Notes under the pieces: generated by a model
Told to the model about the DNA's origin: nothing
The model's database searches: none
The model's input: only the letters and a program-made list of their open reading frames with translations
Assembly (NCBI RefSeq): GCF_014695715.1
Contig: NZ_JACJOT010000007.1
Location: forward strand, 62,001-126,000
Direction of reading: 5' to 3'
DNA: 64,000 bases
Origin: Microcoleus sp. FACHB-68
Lineage (GTDB): Bacteria > Cyanobacteriota > Cyanobacteriia > Cyanobacteriales > Oscillatoriaceae
Position numbers and translations under genes: made by a program
Part shown: piece by piece, positions 27,145 through 35,796 of the stretch
Position numbering within the stretch: position 1 is the first letter of the stretch
Layout of the letters: each line of letters begins with the position of its first letter

Positions 27145-30100
27145 ATGGTTAAGCAATCTCAACATAAAGTATTCAAAGCCGCAAAAGTAGCCATTCTGTG
27201 TGTTACATTGCCCCTGCTCGCGCTCAGCAATATCTGGGCACAAGAACTATACGAGCTAGACATTGACACCCAACTTCAGCAGCTCAAAGACGAGGACGAA
27301 ACCAACGACCAACCGGCCATCGACACCTTGGTGAAAATTGGCCCAGAAGCAGTTCCTGACTTGAGCGCAGCCCTCAAAAACTCATCAGAAGCGCGAGTGC
27401 GTGCCGGCGCGGCGAAAGCATTAGGCAGAATCGGTTCAGAAGCAAACGTTGACATATCCACGATCATTCCCCCACTTGTAGAAGCCCTGAAAGACTCAGA
27501 ACCGGACATTCGCCGCGTCGCCGCTGAAGCGCTGGGCAGAATGGGTGCGCCGGCAATCCCAGAGCTAATCGCCGCATTAAAAGGGGACAGTTCATCTGTT
27601 CGGCTGATAGCGGCTGAAGCCCTCGGACAAATTGGGCCAGATGCCCGCTTAGCGGTGCCGGCGCTGATTGATAGGTTGGAGGACGGAGATTGGCGCGTGC
27701 GATCTGGGGCAGCCAGAGCTTTAGGTAAAATAGGCACCGAAGCCAAATTAGAAGCAACGGCAATTGTTCCGCCACTGATTCAAGCCTTAAAAGACTCAGA
27801 TCCCGACGTGCGGCGCTCAGCAGCGGAGGCATTAGGCAGAATCGGATCGCCGGTGGTTCCCGATCTCAGCAGAGCCTTGCAGGATGAGAATGTCGCCGTT
27901 CGTACCGCCGCAGCCGAAGCCCTTGGACAAATTGGTGCCGATGCCAAAGAAGCTGTGCCCAATCTCATCGAGAAATTGCAGGATGCAGATTGGCGCGTGC
28001 GCTCCAGCGTGGCCCGTTCCTTGGGCAGAATTGGCTCGGAGGCCAAATTAGAAGCCCAATCCATCCTTCCGCCACTGATCGCAACACTCAAGGACAAAGA
28101 TCCGGAGGTGCGGAGGGCGGCGGCTGAGGTGTTAGTCAAAATTGGCCCAGAAGCAGTTCCGGGCTTAATTACAGCCTTAACTGATGAGCAGCCGGCAGTG
28201 CGTACCGGCGTTGCTTGGGCGCTGGGACAAATGGGTTCAGATGCCGAGCGAGCGGTGCCGGCTTTAATTTCCAGCTTGAACGATAAAAATGAAGCAGTGC
28301 GATCAGCAGCCGCAGAAGCCTTGGGACGAATTGGTGCGGACGCGCAAACCGCAATTGCACCCCTAACAGAGGCATTGCAAGACCCCAATCAGTTAGTACG
28401 CGGTTCTGCGGCTGAGGCAACCAGACGCATCGCCGGCAGCCTTCAGGATCGCGCTGACGATCTCCACCTGCAACAGCTCAAATTTGCTTTATCCGACTTA
28501 ACCCAAGCTCGATCAGCCTTAGAAGACCGCAAGCTGGAGCTTTTAAGCGATCCCCTTTTGTTTAAGTTCACCAAAGAAGAAATTGTTGTTGCCATCAGCC
28601 GGTCTATTAAAGCGCTAGAGACTGAAAAAGAAACTCGCTTTTTTGCGCTGAGCGCTGCTTGGATTCTCCAGCGAAAATGGATTTTATTGCCGGCAATTTA
28701 TGCAATCACACTGCCCCTGATTTGGCTGTTAATCTTGTGGCTACGCCCTCTCTGGTTATTGGGCGTCAATGAAGCTTTGAAACCGTACAAACTCACCCTG
28801 TCAAAGCAGAGAGGGGTAACACTATCGGCTCGTCATTTGCTGTTTCTGGCGTTGTTCGATTATCATCCCAGAGTGCTTGATGCTTGGGTGGCGGCTCACA
28901 TCCATTCTGCACACGGGCGATTTGCTCAGCTTGCGACGGTGAGTGATCGCCAAGTTCATATTCCGGTTCCGGTGATTTTAGATGGCAACACCGTTGCTAA
29001 CCTCACCGGCAAGGAATTACGACCTGTATTTGCTCAAAAGCAAGTTAGATTACTGATTTGGGGAGAAGCCGGTGCCGGTAAAACCAGTCTCGCTTGTCAG
29101 TTGGCGAAATGGGCGATGTCTGATAACCCGGATGAACGTCTGTGCGATCATTTACAGATGCCGGTTTTAATTGAGCAAGAACTTGACAGTATTGCAGAAA
29201 ATAGCCAATTTTCAAACATTATTAATTGGCGGCTGCAATCTGTGATCGGCACGCGAGAGCTAATTTCTGAAGAACTCGTTAAACGTCTGGCTCAAAAGAA
29301 ACGCCTGCTAGTAATTGTCGATCACTTCTCTGAAATGAGCGACGCGACAAGAGCAGAAATTCGACCGGCTCATCCTGACTTTCTGCCGAATGCTTTGATC
29401 GTTACGTCACGAATTGAAGAAACTCTCGATGGGGTGTTTAAAACAACAATTAAACCGTTGCGGGTTGAAGGCAACCGGCTTTCATCGTTTATGGAAGCTT
29501 ATCTGACTCAGCGAGGGGCGCGTGATCGCTTAAGTGATTTAGAGTTTTTTGATGCTTGTAGTTTGCTTTCTTTGATAGTTGGTCAGCGCAATATTACGGT
29601 TCTTCTCGCTAAGCTTTATGCTGAGCAGTTAATTACTTATAAAGAAGGCACCAGCAATGCCGGTTTAGCTGACAATATTCCCGATTTAATGATCTGCTAT
29701 CTGAACGAACTCAATCGCGGTGTAACACAAAATCGGTTTGATGATAGCCTGGTTCATCACGATGCCAAAATTGTGGCTTGGGAGTGCCTCAAACAAACCT
29801 TTAAACCGGCAGCCGTGAGCCGCCATACAGCGCTTGCGGCTTTGGGAGGCAAACAAGCGGAAACCCGCATTGAGTATTTGGAAAAACGCTTACGTCTGAT
29901 CCAAACGATTGATGCTGGTCAAGATAAAATCCGTTTTTCTCTCGATCCACTTGCCGAGTATCTTGCCGGTTTGCATTTGGTGGATCTTTACGGCAATAAC
30001 ACGCAACATTGGCGAGCATTCTTCAAGCAAGTTGATACCATGCCCGGTTCCCCACAGGGTTGTCAAGGCTTTTTATTAGCAGTGCGTGATTGCTGTCTTG

Positions 30101-30165
30101 CTAAGAGTAAAGAAGAGGAAATTCCTAGCTTTGTCGTCGAAGAAATTGGCAAACGAGCCGGTTGA
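27145..30165 (+). CDS. HEAT-repeat / transmembrane / NACHT-like P-loop NTPase
   Basis: A 1006-residue protein of unusual layout. Residues 1-33 look like a signal peptide ending ...NIWAQ. Residues about 45-435 are ten or so HEAT (PBS-lyase type) repeats of the VPxLIxALxDxxxxVRxxAAEALGRIG kind. A charged helical region (435-510) leads to a strong membrane helix (about 512-535). The C-terminal half carries Walker A GEAGAGKTS at 640-648, a Walker B-like LLVIVDHF, and ALIVTSR, as in STAND/NACHT ATPases. The topology implied is periplasmic HEAT repeats and a cytosolic NTPase. No partner gene is adjacent. Function unknown; signalling or defence is conceivable only by analogy. Confidence 0.85.
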   Translation: MVKQSQHKVFKAAKVAILCVTLPLLALSNIWAQELYELDIDTQLQQLKDEDETNDQPAIDTLVKIGPEAVPDLSAALKNSSEARVRAGAAKALGRIGSEANVDISTIIPPLVEALKDSEPDIRRVAAEALGRMGAPAIPELIAALKGDSSSVRLIAAEALGQIGPDARLAVPALIDRLEDGDWRVRSGAARALGKIGTEAKLEATAIVPPLIQALKDSDPDVRRSAAEALGRIGSPVVPDLSRALQDENVAVRTAAAEALGQIGADAKEAVPNLIEKLQDADWRVRSSVARSLGRIGSEAKLEAQSILPPLIATLKDKDPEVRRAAAEVLVKIGPEAVPGLITALTDEQPAVRTGVAWALGQMGSDAERAVPALISSLNDKNEAVRSAAAEALGRIGADAQTAIAPLTEALQDPNQLVRGSAAEATRRIAGSLQDRADDLHLQQLKFALSDLTQARSALEDRKLELLSDPLLFKFTKEEIVVAISRSIKALETEKETRFFALSAAWILQRKWILLPAIYAITLPLIWLLILWLRPLWLLGVNEALKPYKLTLSKQRGVTLSARHLLFLALFDYHPRVLDAWVAAHIHSAHGRFAQLATVSDRQVHIPVPVILDGNTVANLTGKELRPVFAQKQVRLLIWGEAGAGKTSLACQLAKWAMSDNPDERLCDHLQMPVLIEQELDSIAENSQFSNIINWRLQSVIGTRELISEELVKRLAQKKRLLVIVDHFSEMSDATRAEIRPAHPDFLPNALIVTSRIEETLDGVFKTTIKPLRVEGNRLSSFMEAYLTQRGARDRLSDLEFFDACSLLSLIVGQRNITVLLAKLYAEQLITYKEGTSNAGLADNIPDLMICYLNELNRGVTQNRFDDSLVHHDAKIVAWECLKQTFKPAAVSRHTALAALGGKQAETRIEYLEKRLRLIQTIDAGQDKIRFSLDPLAEYLAGLHLVDLYGNNTQHWRAFFKQVDTMPGSPQGCQGFLLAVRDCCLAKSKEEEIPSFVVEEIGKRAG

Positions 30166-30254
30166 AGGATGAGGAGAGGGACTAGAAACTAGATCGCCAC
30201 TTTATTATTTTTTATTGACAAAAGTAGTATTGTGTGCATTAAGCGAATTACTCA

Positions 30255-30378
30255 GGGCAAAGCATTCGGATAGGAAAATTGCCGGCAGTCATGCCCATTT
30301 ATCCCCAAATTCAGGACGAAGCATTCGGATAGGAAAATTGCCGGCAATTCCGATGAGTTATCGCCGAATGCTTTGCCC
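30255..30378. repeat. GCATTCGG dispersed repeat cluster
   Basis: Two direct copies of a 28-base unit (30260-30287 and 30319-30346, AAGCATTCGGATAGG... ending TGCCGGCA) are followed by an inverted 15-base copy CCGAATGCTTTGCCC at 30364-30378. The inverted copy is the exact complement of 30255-30269. The element family recurs as an inverted repeat at 51901-51955. It lies between two convergent genes, so it could also fold near either transcript end. Confidence 0.85.
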
Positions 30379-30397
30379 CTACAGTATTTACATTTGC

Positions 30398-31051
30398 TTA
30401 AGGAGATTCTATTTCCAGCAACCCTGGCGGTGGCATCACTTCAAGACGATGGGCTGGAAGATCCACAACGGGCACAATTTCTTTGACAAAAGGAATGAGA
30501 ACCGTTGCCGGTGCCGATGGTTTAGGCTGGCGTTTGCGTTTTCTTCCGCCCCTTCTGGCAGAAGGATGAATTTCCTCAACAGTGGCAACATCGGGTTCCT
30601 CTGTCGGGGATGCCGGTGCGGATGATTGATTGAGCTGCACCTGTAGCAGAGCGTTGCCGGCTGCGATCACGTCTATTACTGTACCCAACATTTCGCCATT
30701 GACTTGGTTGAATACATCTAAACCAATTAAGTCCAGAACATGAAATTCATCTTCCTCTAAAGCGGGGCGATCGCTCATTTCCACCAACAGGTGACTTCCC
30801 CGCAGCATCTCCGCCGCCTCCCGATCTTCTATGCCGGCAATTTCTACCGCATATATCCCCTTGCCTGGAATAAACCGCCCTCCCAGCAATTCGATGGGTT
30901 CTGGTTCTTCGGTGCCGGTGCGGCGCAACCACCGGCGTCCCGGTTCTAAAAACCGCTCTGGAAAATCAGAATTAGGGTAAACCCGCACCGCACCACTCAC
31001 ACCTTGAGGGGCAACGATTGTACCAATTTCTAGCCATTTGTCATCTGTCAT
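30398..31051 (-). CDS. rimM: 16S rRNA processing protein RimM
   Basis: RimM assists maturation of the 30S head domain and binds ribosomal protein S19. The 217 residues include the N-terminal RimM domain ([20 protein letters not shown], then FPERFL) and the PRC-barrel half ([38 protein letters not shown]). About 40 extra residues rich in Pro, Ser, Arg and Lys, with [13 protein letters not shown], interrupt the PRC half near 145-185. The start ATG at 31051 sits in a 14-base tandem duplication, so an overlapping five-codon frame precedes it. Confidence 0.93.
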   Translation of the reverse strand: MTDDKWLEIGTIVAPQGVSGAVRVYPNSDFPERFLEPGRRWLRRTGTEEPEPIELLGGRFIPGKGIYAVEIAGIEDREAAEMLRGSHLLVEMSDRPALEEDEFHVLDLIGLDVFNQVNGEMLGTVIDVIAAGNALLQVQLNQSSAPASPTEEPDVATVEEIHPSARRGGRKRKRQPKPSAPATVLIPFVKEIVPVVDLPAHRLEVMPPPGLLEIESP

Positions 31052-31947
31052 TTGTCATCTGTCATTTGCGAATAATGCGATGTGGGGCTTTCTGGGTGAT
31101 TTTCCGCTTCCAGCAATTGACCCTTCACATAACGATGGTAACAATATCGAGTCACGGATAAAGCTTAGCTGAGGGAGTTAGGCGAAATTGCAGCAGAACT
31201 TTAGCCTCCTGGGGATGCCGGTTGAAGGATCTGTGATTCTCTGACTCAGGATTAACTGACAACCTAGCTTGGGTGATTTTTCACTGACTTAGATTCACCG
31301 GCATTGAGAATTTTACGTCAACTTGGCCCATTTGAACCCTGCTTGCCGGGGAAATTTCTTGTTTGGCCTCCAGTGACCATTTTTTCACTAAATTAATGTA
31401 CAGCTTCAGGTCAAACTCATCAATTTTTCAAAAATTTCAAAATCATAAGGTTCTTTACCAGAAATTGAGCTGAACAAAAAGCACTCATTTCTTAGCATAT
31501 TGCTGTTCAGATTCTTTTTCTCCAGCTCTCTCAACCTCAAACGTTGGTAAGGGTGTGTCAGTTTTATTGAGAGACAAACGCGGACTGGGTCAAAAGTAAA
31601 AGAGATGCTTTAATTTACAAATTAATCAAAGTGAGCAGCCTCTGCAATCGTTACAAGCTGCGAAAGCAGTTCTCGCTTTCCATCAAAGAAACTACTGATG
31701 CTTTCCCAGATGCGATGTTGTCAATATCCGAGAAAATACTGAGAAATTGCTTGAAAAAATCACGCTTAATTGTGAGGTAAATCACTGCTCAAACCCAAGA
31801 TTTTTTTTATATTAAGAACAACAAAAGAAACGCGGTTACAAAGGTCAACTAAATAAAGATTCGATAAAGTTTATCCCAAACGGGAAAATTTAAAAGAGAA
31901 TCTGGGAATCATCTAAATAAGCTCAAAACTGTCAAGGAGGATCTACC
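31052..31947. other. Long divergent intergenic region
   Basis: About 900 bases between divergent rimM and the PEP-CTERM gene. The rimM end holds degenerate heptamer repeats (ATGACAG/ATGACAA, 31038-31066). The rest shows no coding frame; a GAAAGC/GCTTTC stem-loop near 31658-31680 is weak. A strong AAGGAGG ribosome site for the next gene ends the region. Confidence 0.4.
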
Positions 31948-32631
31948 ATGAAGTCCAAATTATTCTTCACCGCAACAGCCGCTGCCACTGCCACTGCACT
32001 CTTAAGTTTTTCCGCTCCAGCTCAAGCCAGCTTCTCATTTGGTACAAGCGGCATCCAGTTTGCCCAAAACACCACAGTTAACTTTTCTTTTATCCAATCT
32101 AAAGGCGCTAACATATCCAGGTTGGGGATTTATGATGCCAACAAAAACCTCCTGACGAGCCTGTTTCAGGAAAAGGGCCGCTCGGATGCCGGTGCGGGAC
32201 AAGCGGGCAAAGATAGCGAATGGTTAGGAACTGCTGCTAACATAGCAGGCTCGACCAAAGCCTCCTTCACATTTTTGGCAAATACAGTTTATTCTTTGGG
32301 TCTGTATAACCAAGGATGGGTCGGTAACTGGACAGTATTCTCCACCTCTAGCTTGAATACCAACGGTAACCAGCAAACTGTGTTTAACTCGGCGGGTGGC
32401 TCAGAAGGTAGCGCATTGAGCGGCGTTTCAAGTGTAAAGGCTAGCAATCCTTTTGTTCAAGGTGGCACCTTAATTTCTTTCGAGGATACCAAAGGCGGTG
32501 GAGACCGTGACTTCAATGACTTCACCGTTACTGCCGAAGCCGTTCCAGAACCCTTCACCATGAGCGGTTTAGGCTTAGGATTGGGCGGTTTGGCACTGGC
32601 TCGCCGCCGGCGCAACCAAAAAACTGCTTAA
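31948..32631 (+). CDS. PEP-CTERM sorting domain protein (secreted)
   Basis: A 227-residue exported protein. A signal peptide (residues 1-27, ending SAPAQA) starts it. The C-terminus has the exosortase-dependent sorting tag: VPEPFT, a Gly/Leu helix, then the basic cluster ARRRRNQK. A DUF4114-like motif GGGDRDFNDFTV precedes the tag. The gene lies immediately upstream of a cyanoexosortase A, its likely processing enzyme. AAGGAGG seven to eight bases before the ATG and a strong terminator after the stop frame a single-gene unit. It is presumably a surface or extracellular matrix protein; its precise role is unknown. Confidence 0.92.
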   Translation: MKSKLFFTATAAATATALLSFSAPAQASFSFGTSGIQFAQNTTVNFSFIQSKGANISRLGIYDANKNLLTSLFQEKGRSDAGAGQAGKDSEWLGTAANIAGSTKASFTFLANTVYSLGLYNQGWVGNWTVFSTSSLNTNGNQQTVFNSAGGSEGSALSGVSSVKASNPFVQGGTLISFEDTKGGGDRDFNDFTVTAEAVPEPFTMSGLGLGLGGLALARRRRNQKTA

Positions 32632-32676
32632 GCAACTGAGCTAGGCGGTTGATAAAGTCGATTGTCAATCAGTAAC

Positions 32677-32710
32677 AAAGCAGTTGGTTCACATGGCCAA
32701 CTGCTTTTTT
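32677..32710 (+). terminator. Rho-independent terminator after the PEP-CTERM gene
   Basis: An 11-bp perfect stem, AAAGCAGTTGG at 32677-32687 pairing with CCAACTGCTTT at 32697-32707, has a 9-base loop and is followed by T residues to 32710. Confidence 0.9.
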
Positions 32711-32868
32711 ATAAATAAAAGTGTAATTGCAGCCGGCAAATCAATATCTATTGAGCCGGCAAGGTAAAATAAAAACAGTGCCGGCATGAAACTTTATTCA
32801 TGCTTCAAACAAGCAAAGTCTGAGTATTTTCTTAACTTAAATTGTGAAGAGGGGGCAGCTAAAACCGA

Positions 32869-33708
32869 ATGAATTTGCCTAAACTTGTACAAGAACCCAA
32901 ATTCTGGCTAGTCGCTGTTGCCGGCGTTTTAATGGCCTTACAGTTGACGCTCAGCGATCGATTCGAGCAGGTTGAGCTATTTGGCACCAGTATGCTCGCA
33001 TGGGGGGCGGTGTCATTCTTGATTTGGGAAAAACACAGCGCGTTAAACCTAAAAAGCAGTGTATTCGCTAAGTTTTTTGGAGCGACCCTGGTTGCGTTAG
33101 TTTTTGCAAAAACTGTCTTTCTCTCAAGTTACGATCCCTTCCTGCGCTTTTTTCCGCTCATTTCAGGGCTAGGTTTAGGGTTGGTGGCATCCGATCTCAA
33201 AGGATTAAAGCAATACTGGCAAGAATTGATTATCCTTGCTTTCCCTATCCTCGCTCCCGCACCGGCATTCTTGGTCAAGCTTGTTGATATCTCGCCAATT
33301 ACAGCTAAGTCTGCGGCGATGATGCTTTGGTACAGCGGGTTTAACGTCAGGCATGAAGGATTATTTTTACATCTTCCCACCGGCAGTGTAGAAGTTGGCA
33401 GTGGATGTTCTGGCTTAAGTGTCATTCTCCAGCTTTTGGGACTGGCGCTCCTTGTCTTGTTTATGTTCCCCACCACCTTAGGGCAAAAAATCATTGTGCC
33501 GATTGTAGCGGTGCTTGTAGGATTTGTCGTCAATAGTGGCCGAGTCGCCCTTATGGCTGTTCTGGTAGCGTCCTCCAATCCCCAATCCTTTGAATACTGG
33601 CATTTTGGACAAGGATCTCTGATATTTTCGATGATTGCCGTATTGATTTTCGGTTTAATCACTTGGTTTGCGATCCTGCGAGAACAACCAGAAAATCAGG
33701 ACGCTTAA
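32869..33708 (+). CDS. crtA: Cyanoexosortase A
   Basis: A 279-residue integral membrane transpeptidase-like enzyme of the exosortase family; the symbol refers to TIGR03763, not the carotenoid gene. It has about eight membrane helices. The catalytic triad pattern is complete: C180 in GSGCSGLSVI, R225 in VNSGRVALMA and H245 in YWHFGQGS. It is expected to cleave PEP-CTERM tags such as that of the upstream neighbour. GGGGGCAG about ten bases before the ATG is the ribosome site. The usual system-associated partner gene directly downstream appears broken, and an HpsJ-like gene follows. Confidence 0.93.
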   Translation: MNLPKLVQEPKFWLVAVAGVLMALQLTLSDRFEQVELFGTSMLAWGAVSFLIWEKHSALNLKSSVFAKFFGATLVALVFAKTVFLSSYDPFLRFFPLISGLGLGLVASDLKGLKQYWQELIILAFPILAPAPAFLVKLVDISPITAKSAAMMLWYSGFNVRHEGLFLHLPTGSVEVGSGCSGLSVILQLLGLALLVLFMFPTTLGQKIIVPIVAVLVGFVVNSGRVALMAVLVASSNPQSFEYWHFGQGSLIFSMIAVLIFGLITWFAILREQPENQDA

Positions 33709-34209
33709 TTAAGCGTGGCTTCAAATCACCTGGAGATTTTTAGAGAAAGCGGTGTGTCGTAGTTGCTTGAGAAAACTGGGGAGAATAGCTGAGTCTTCAC
33801 ACTTTTTAGCCGGCATCCAGTGTCAAGATTCGCACAATCCCTCATCTTCTCGATGAAGATAGGCAACTTGATTGACAGCAAGCCCCAGTCCATATCCCTG
33901 ATCCGAAAATACACTGAGATCAAGACATCTCCTGGTAAACTAGCATTACGTCAGCACTGAGGAGAGGGCTTTTGCTTGATCACCAGCAAACGAACTTGAG
34001 TAACTGTATCAATCGAACCCGGCATTAGCAGGCTACTCGCAACTTTTCTGGATAGCCTTTTTCAATCGGGCGATCAGAAAAATTGTAACAAGTCTAGCCG
34101 ACTGTCTTTGCCGGTAGCAAATGCTTTCTCCAAAAACACTGACCCCATTATAAAAACCGCGTGGTTTTCTTGGTATCAGCGGTGGCAGCTACACGTCCCG
34201 CCACCTTGA
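33709..34209 (+). pseudogene. Remnant of the cyanoexosortase A system-associated protein gene
   Basis: No intact frame crosses this 500-base gap, yet pieces in shifting frames resemble the partner protein normally encoded after cyanoexosortase A. Near 33961 one frame gives GEGFCLI. The next frame (33978 on) gives DHQQTNLSNCIN, like the family's HQ..AYLS.CINP segment. Then the first frame continues ISRLLATF... and ends KTAWFSWYQRWQLHVPPP, matching a W-rich family tail. Its TGA (34207-34209) directly abuts the GTG of the HpsJ-like gene. At least two frameshifts and deletions are needed. The family match is from memory; sequencing error is the alternative. Confidence 0.55.
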
Positions 34210-34935
34210 GTGACCGAGAAAAATCGACTCATTTACGTGCATGGTGCCAATCTTATGACTCGATCAGAAGGCGATGAAGGGCGGTCTATTTACCGGCTGC
34301 GTTGGGTGGGCTACGGCTTATTGTTGTTAGCCTTATTTAACACCATTGAAATTTTTATTCCGCCCAGTTTTATGAATCCTGGTTGGGAATTGCAAACGAT
34401 TGGTGCGTTGGTTGAGCAAGTCCCCATTCCATTAATGGCACTGGTTCTAATCTTTTTTGGAGAGTCCTATGATCGGACACGATTGGAAAAGCCCTTATTA
34501 AAGTTGTTATCGTGGTTGTGCCTATTGCTGGCGCTCTTATTTCTGTTGCTCATTCCCTTAGCTCTCGTTAACACTTGGCGGGTTAATGATCAATTTAACC
34601 AGCGAATTAACGCCCAATCACAGCAGCAACTTTCCCAAATGGAACAAGTTGAAGCGCAACTGGCAACAGGAACGCCCGAAGAGATCAGGGCACTAGCGAC
34701 TCAGCTCAATAGCTTAGGCATTGCAATTGATAGCCAAAATCCTGAAGAAATTAAAAGTCAAATCCTTGCCAGAATTCCGCCGGCTAAAGATCAGTTGCAA
34801 CAGCAAGCCCAAGCTGAACGATCAAGTCAGCGTCTTGGCTTGCTTAAAAGTTCTGTTAAATGGAATTTAGGGGCCTTGATTTCTAGCGTTTTACTGTTCA
34901 TCATTTGGCGGGGAACCGGCTGGGCACGGCGATAG
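34210..34935 (+). CDS. HpsJ-like protein, cyanoexosortase A-associated
   Basis: A 241-residue membrane protein. It has a hydrophobic segment near 32-50 (GYGLLLLALFNTIEIF), a second near 75-90, a third near 98-120 and a last one near 218-236, with an intervening Gln-rich coiled region (about 135-205). HpsJ was described in Nostoc hormogonium polysaccharide secretion, and HpsJ-like proteins are linked to cyanoexosortase A loci, as here. The GTG at 34210 follows the pseudogene stop without a gap; an ATG at 34255 is an alternative start. It probably acts with the exosortase system in surface polysaccharide or protein export (inference). Confidence 0.82.
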   Translation: MTEKNRLIYVHGANLMTRSEGDEGRSIYRLRWVGYGLLLLALFNTIEIFIPPSFMNPGWELQTIGALVEQVPIPLMALVLIFFGESYDRTRLEKPLLKLLSWLCLLLALLFLLLIPLALVNTWRVNDQFNQRINAQSQQQLSQMEQVEAQLATGTPEEIRALATQLNSLGIAIDSQNPEEIKSQILARIPPAKDQLQQQAQAERSSQRLGLLKSSVKWNLGALISSVLLFIIWRGTGWARR

Positions 34936-35134
34936 TGTTGGCGCTTGAAAAAATCATCTAAATTCAACCTCTTGCAAAAGTCTCGAATTGCACATTTGTC
35001 TAGAACACCAGCCAGTAACCTATCTGTGTTTAAAAAAGACTTTTGCAAGAACTCTAATTTATTCAATTGATGAAACTTTAATACTCCTGCGCCCCTTAAA
35101 TAGCGAGAGAGCAAAGGAAAAATTGGGTGGAATC

Positions 35135-35701
35135 TCAAGTAAATAGCCGGCTCACAGAACAAGTAAAATCGGGCAACAATGGCGAACTCAACTCATCACT
35201 TGCCAACAGTGTCACGACTAACTGTAACTTAGCGTTTTCCCGGCGGTAAATCTCAACTTTTTGCAACCGCCAATCAACAATCCAATACTCTTGAACTCCC
35301 CGTGATGAATAAAGTTTGAGCTTAGCTTCTCTGTCTCGGCGTTCATTCTCTTTACCCAAAGATAACACCTCCACCACTAACTCAGGTGCATCTGTTAAAT
35401 GTCCCGAATCGTCTACTAACAGCGCTAATCTTTCATTGCTAATCCAAACTACATCGGGTTCAACATTGTTAGCTTCGCTAAAAATAATGCCCGGATTAAT
35501 AAAGGCTTTGCCTAATCGAGTTGTTCGTGACCAAATTTGTAGCTCTAGGTAGATGTTACCCCCAGCATCTTGATGGCTCAAGTGAGGTGATCTTGACATA
35601 AACAACTCCCCGTCAATAATTTCATAACGTGTACCGTTATCGGGTAACAGCTCTAAGTCTGCTGTCGTCCAGCGCACGCCTTCATTTACTGTTTGGCTCA
35701 T
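35135..35701 (-). CDS. Uma2 family (DUF820) PD-(D/E)XK nuclease-like protein
   Basis: A 188-residue protein of the large cyanobacterial Uma2 family, which adopts a restriction endonuclease fold. The core residues are visible: D83 in EPDVVWIS, E111 in PELVVEVLS, and lysines in AKLKLY (127-129) before GVQEYWIVD. The N-terminal RYEIIDGELF is typical. The biological role of these often multicopy genes is unknown; links to mobile DNA have been suggested. It stands alone between the HpsJ-like gene and mnmE. Confidence 0.9.
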   Translation of the reverse strand: MSQTVNEGVRWTTADLELLPDNGTRYEIIDGELFMSRSPHLSHQDAGGNIYLELQIWSRTTRLGKAFINPGIIFSEANNVEPDVVWISNERLALLVDDSGHLTDAPELVVEVLSLGKENERRDREAKLKLYSSRGVQEYWIVDWRLQKVEIYRRENAKLQLVVTLLASDELSSPLLPDFTCSVSRLFT

Positions 35702-35796
35702 AATGAAACGCTCCGTAAGCTTTTATGAAATTTCAGAACCGGCAAAATTAGATTTAAAAAACAAAATTATCGATATTTTAATTATAAATCACCTCA

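Noticed and set aside
27276-28420. Long minus-strand frames opposite the HEAT repeats
   Set aside because: They are shadows of the repeated, codon-biased HEAT coding sequence and have Ala/Ser/Pro-rich, non-protein-like composition.
30255-30378. Possible CRISPR array from 28-base direct repeats
   Set aside because: Only two direct copies plus one inverted copy, with no regular spacers and no cas genes; it belongs to a dispersed repeat family.
33129-33662. 177-codon minus-strand frame inside cyanoexosortase A
   Set aside because: It is fully antisense to a gene with an intact catalytic triad and shows no domain of its own.
35316-35552. Plus-strand frame inside the Uma2 gene
   Set aside because: Antisense shadow; composition not protein-like and no ribosome site.
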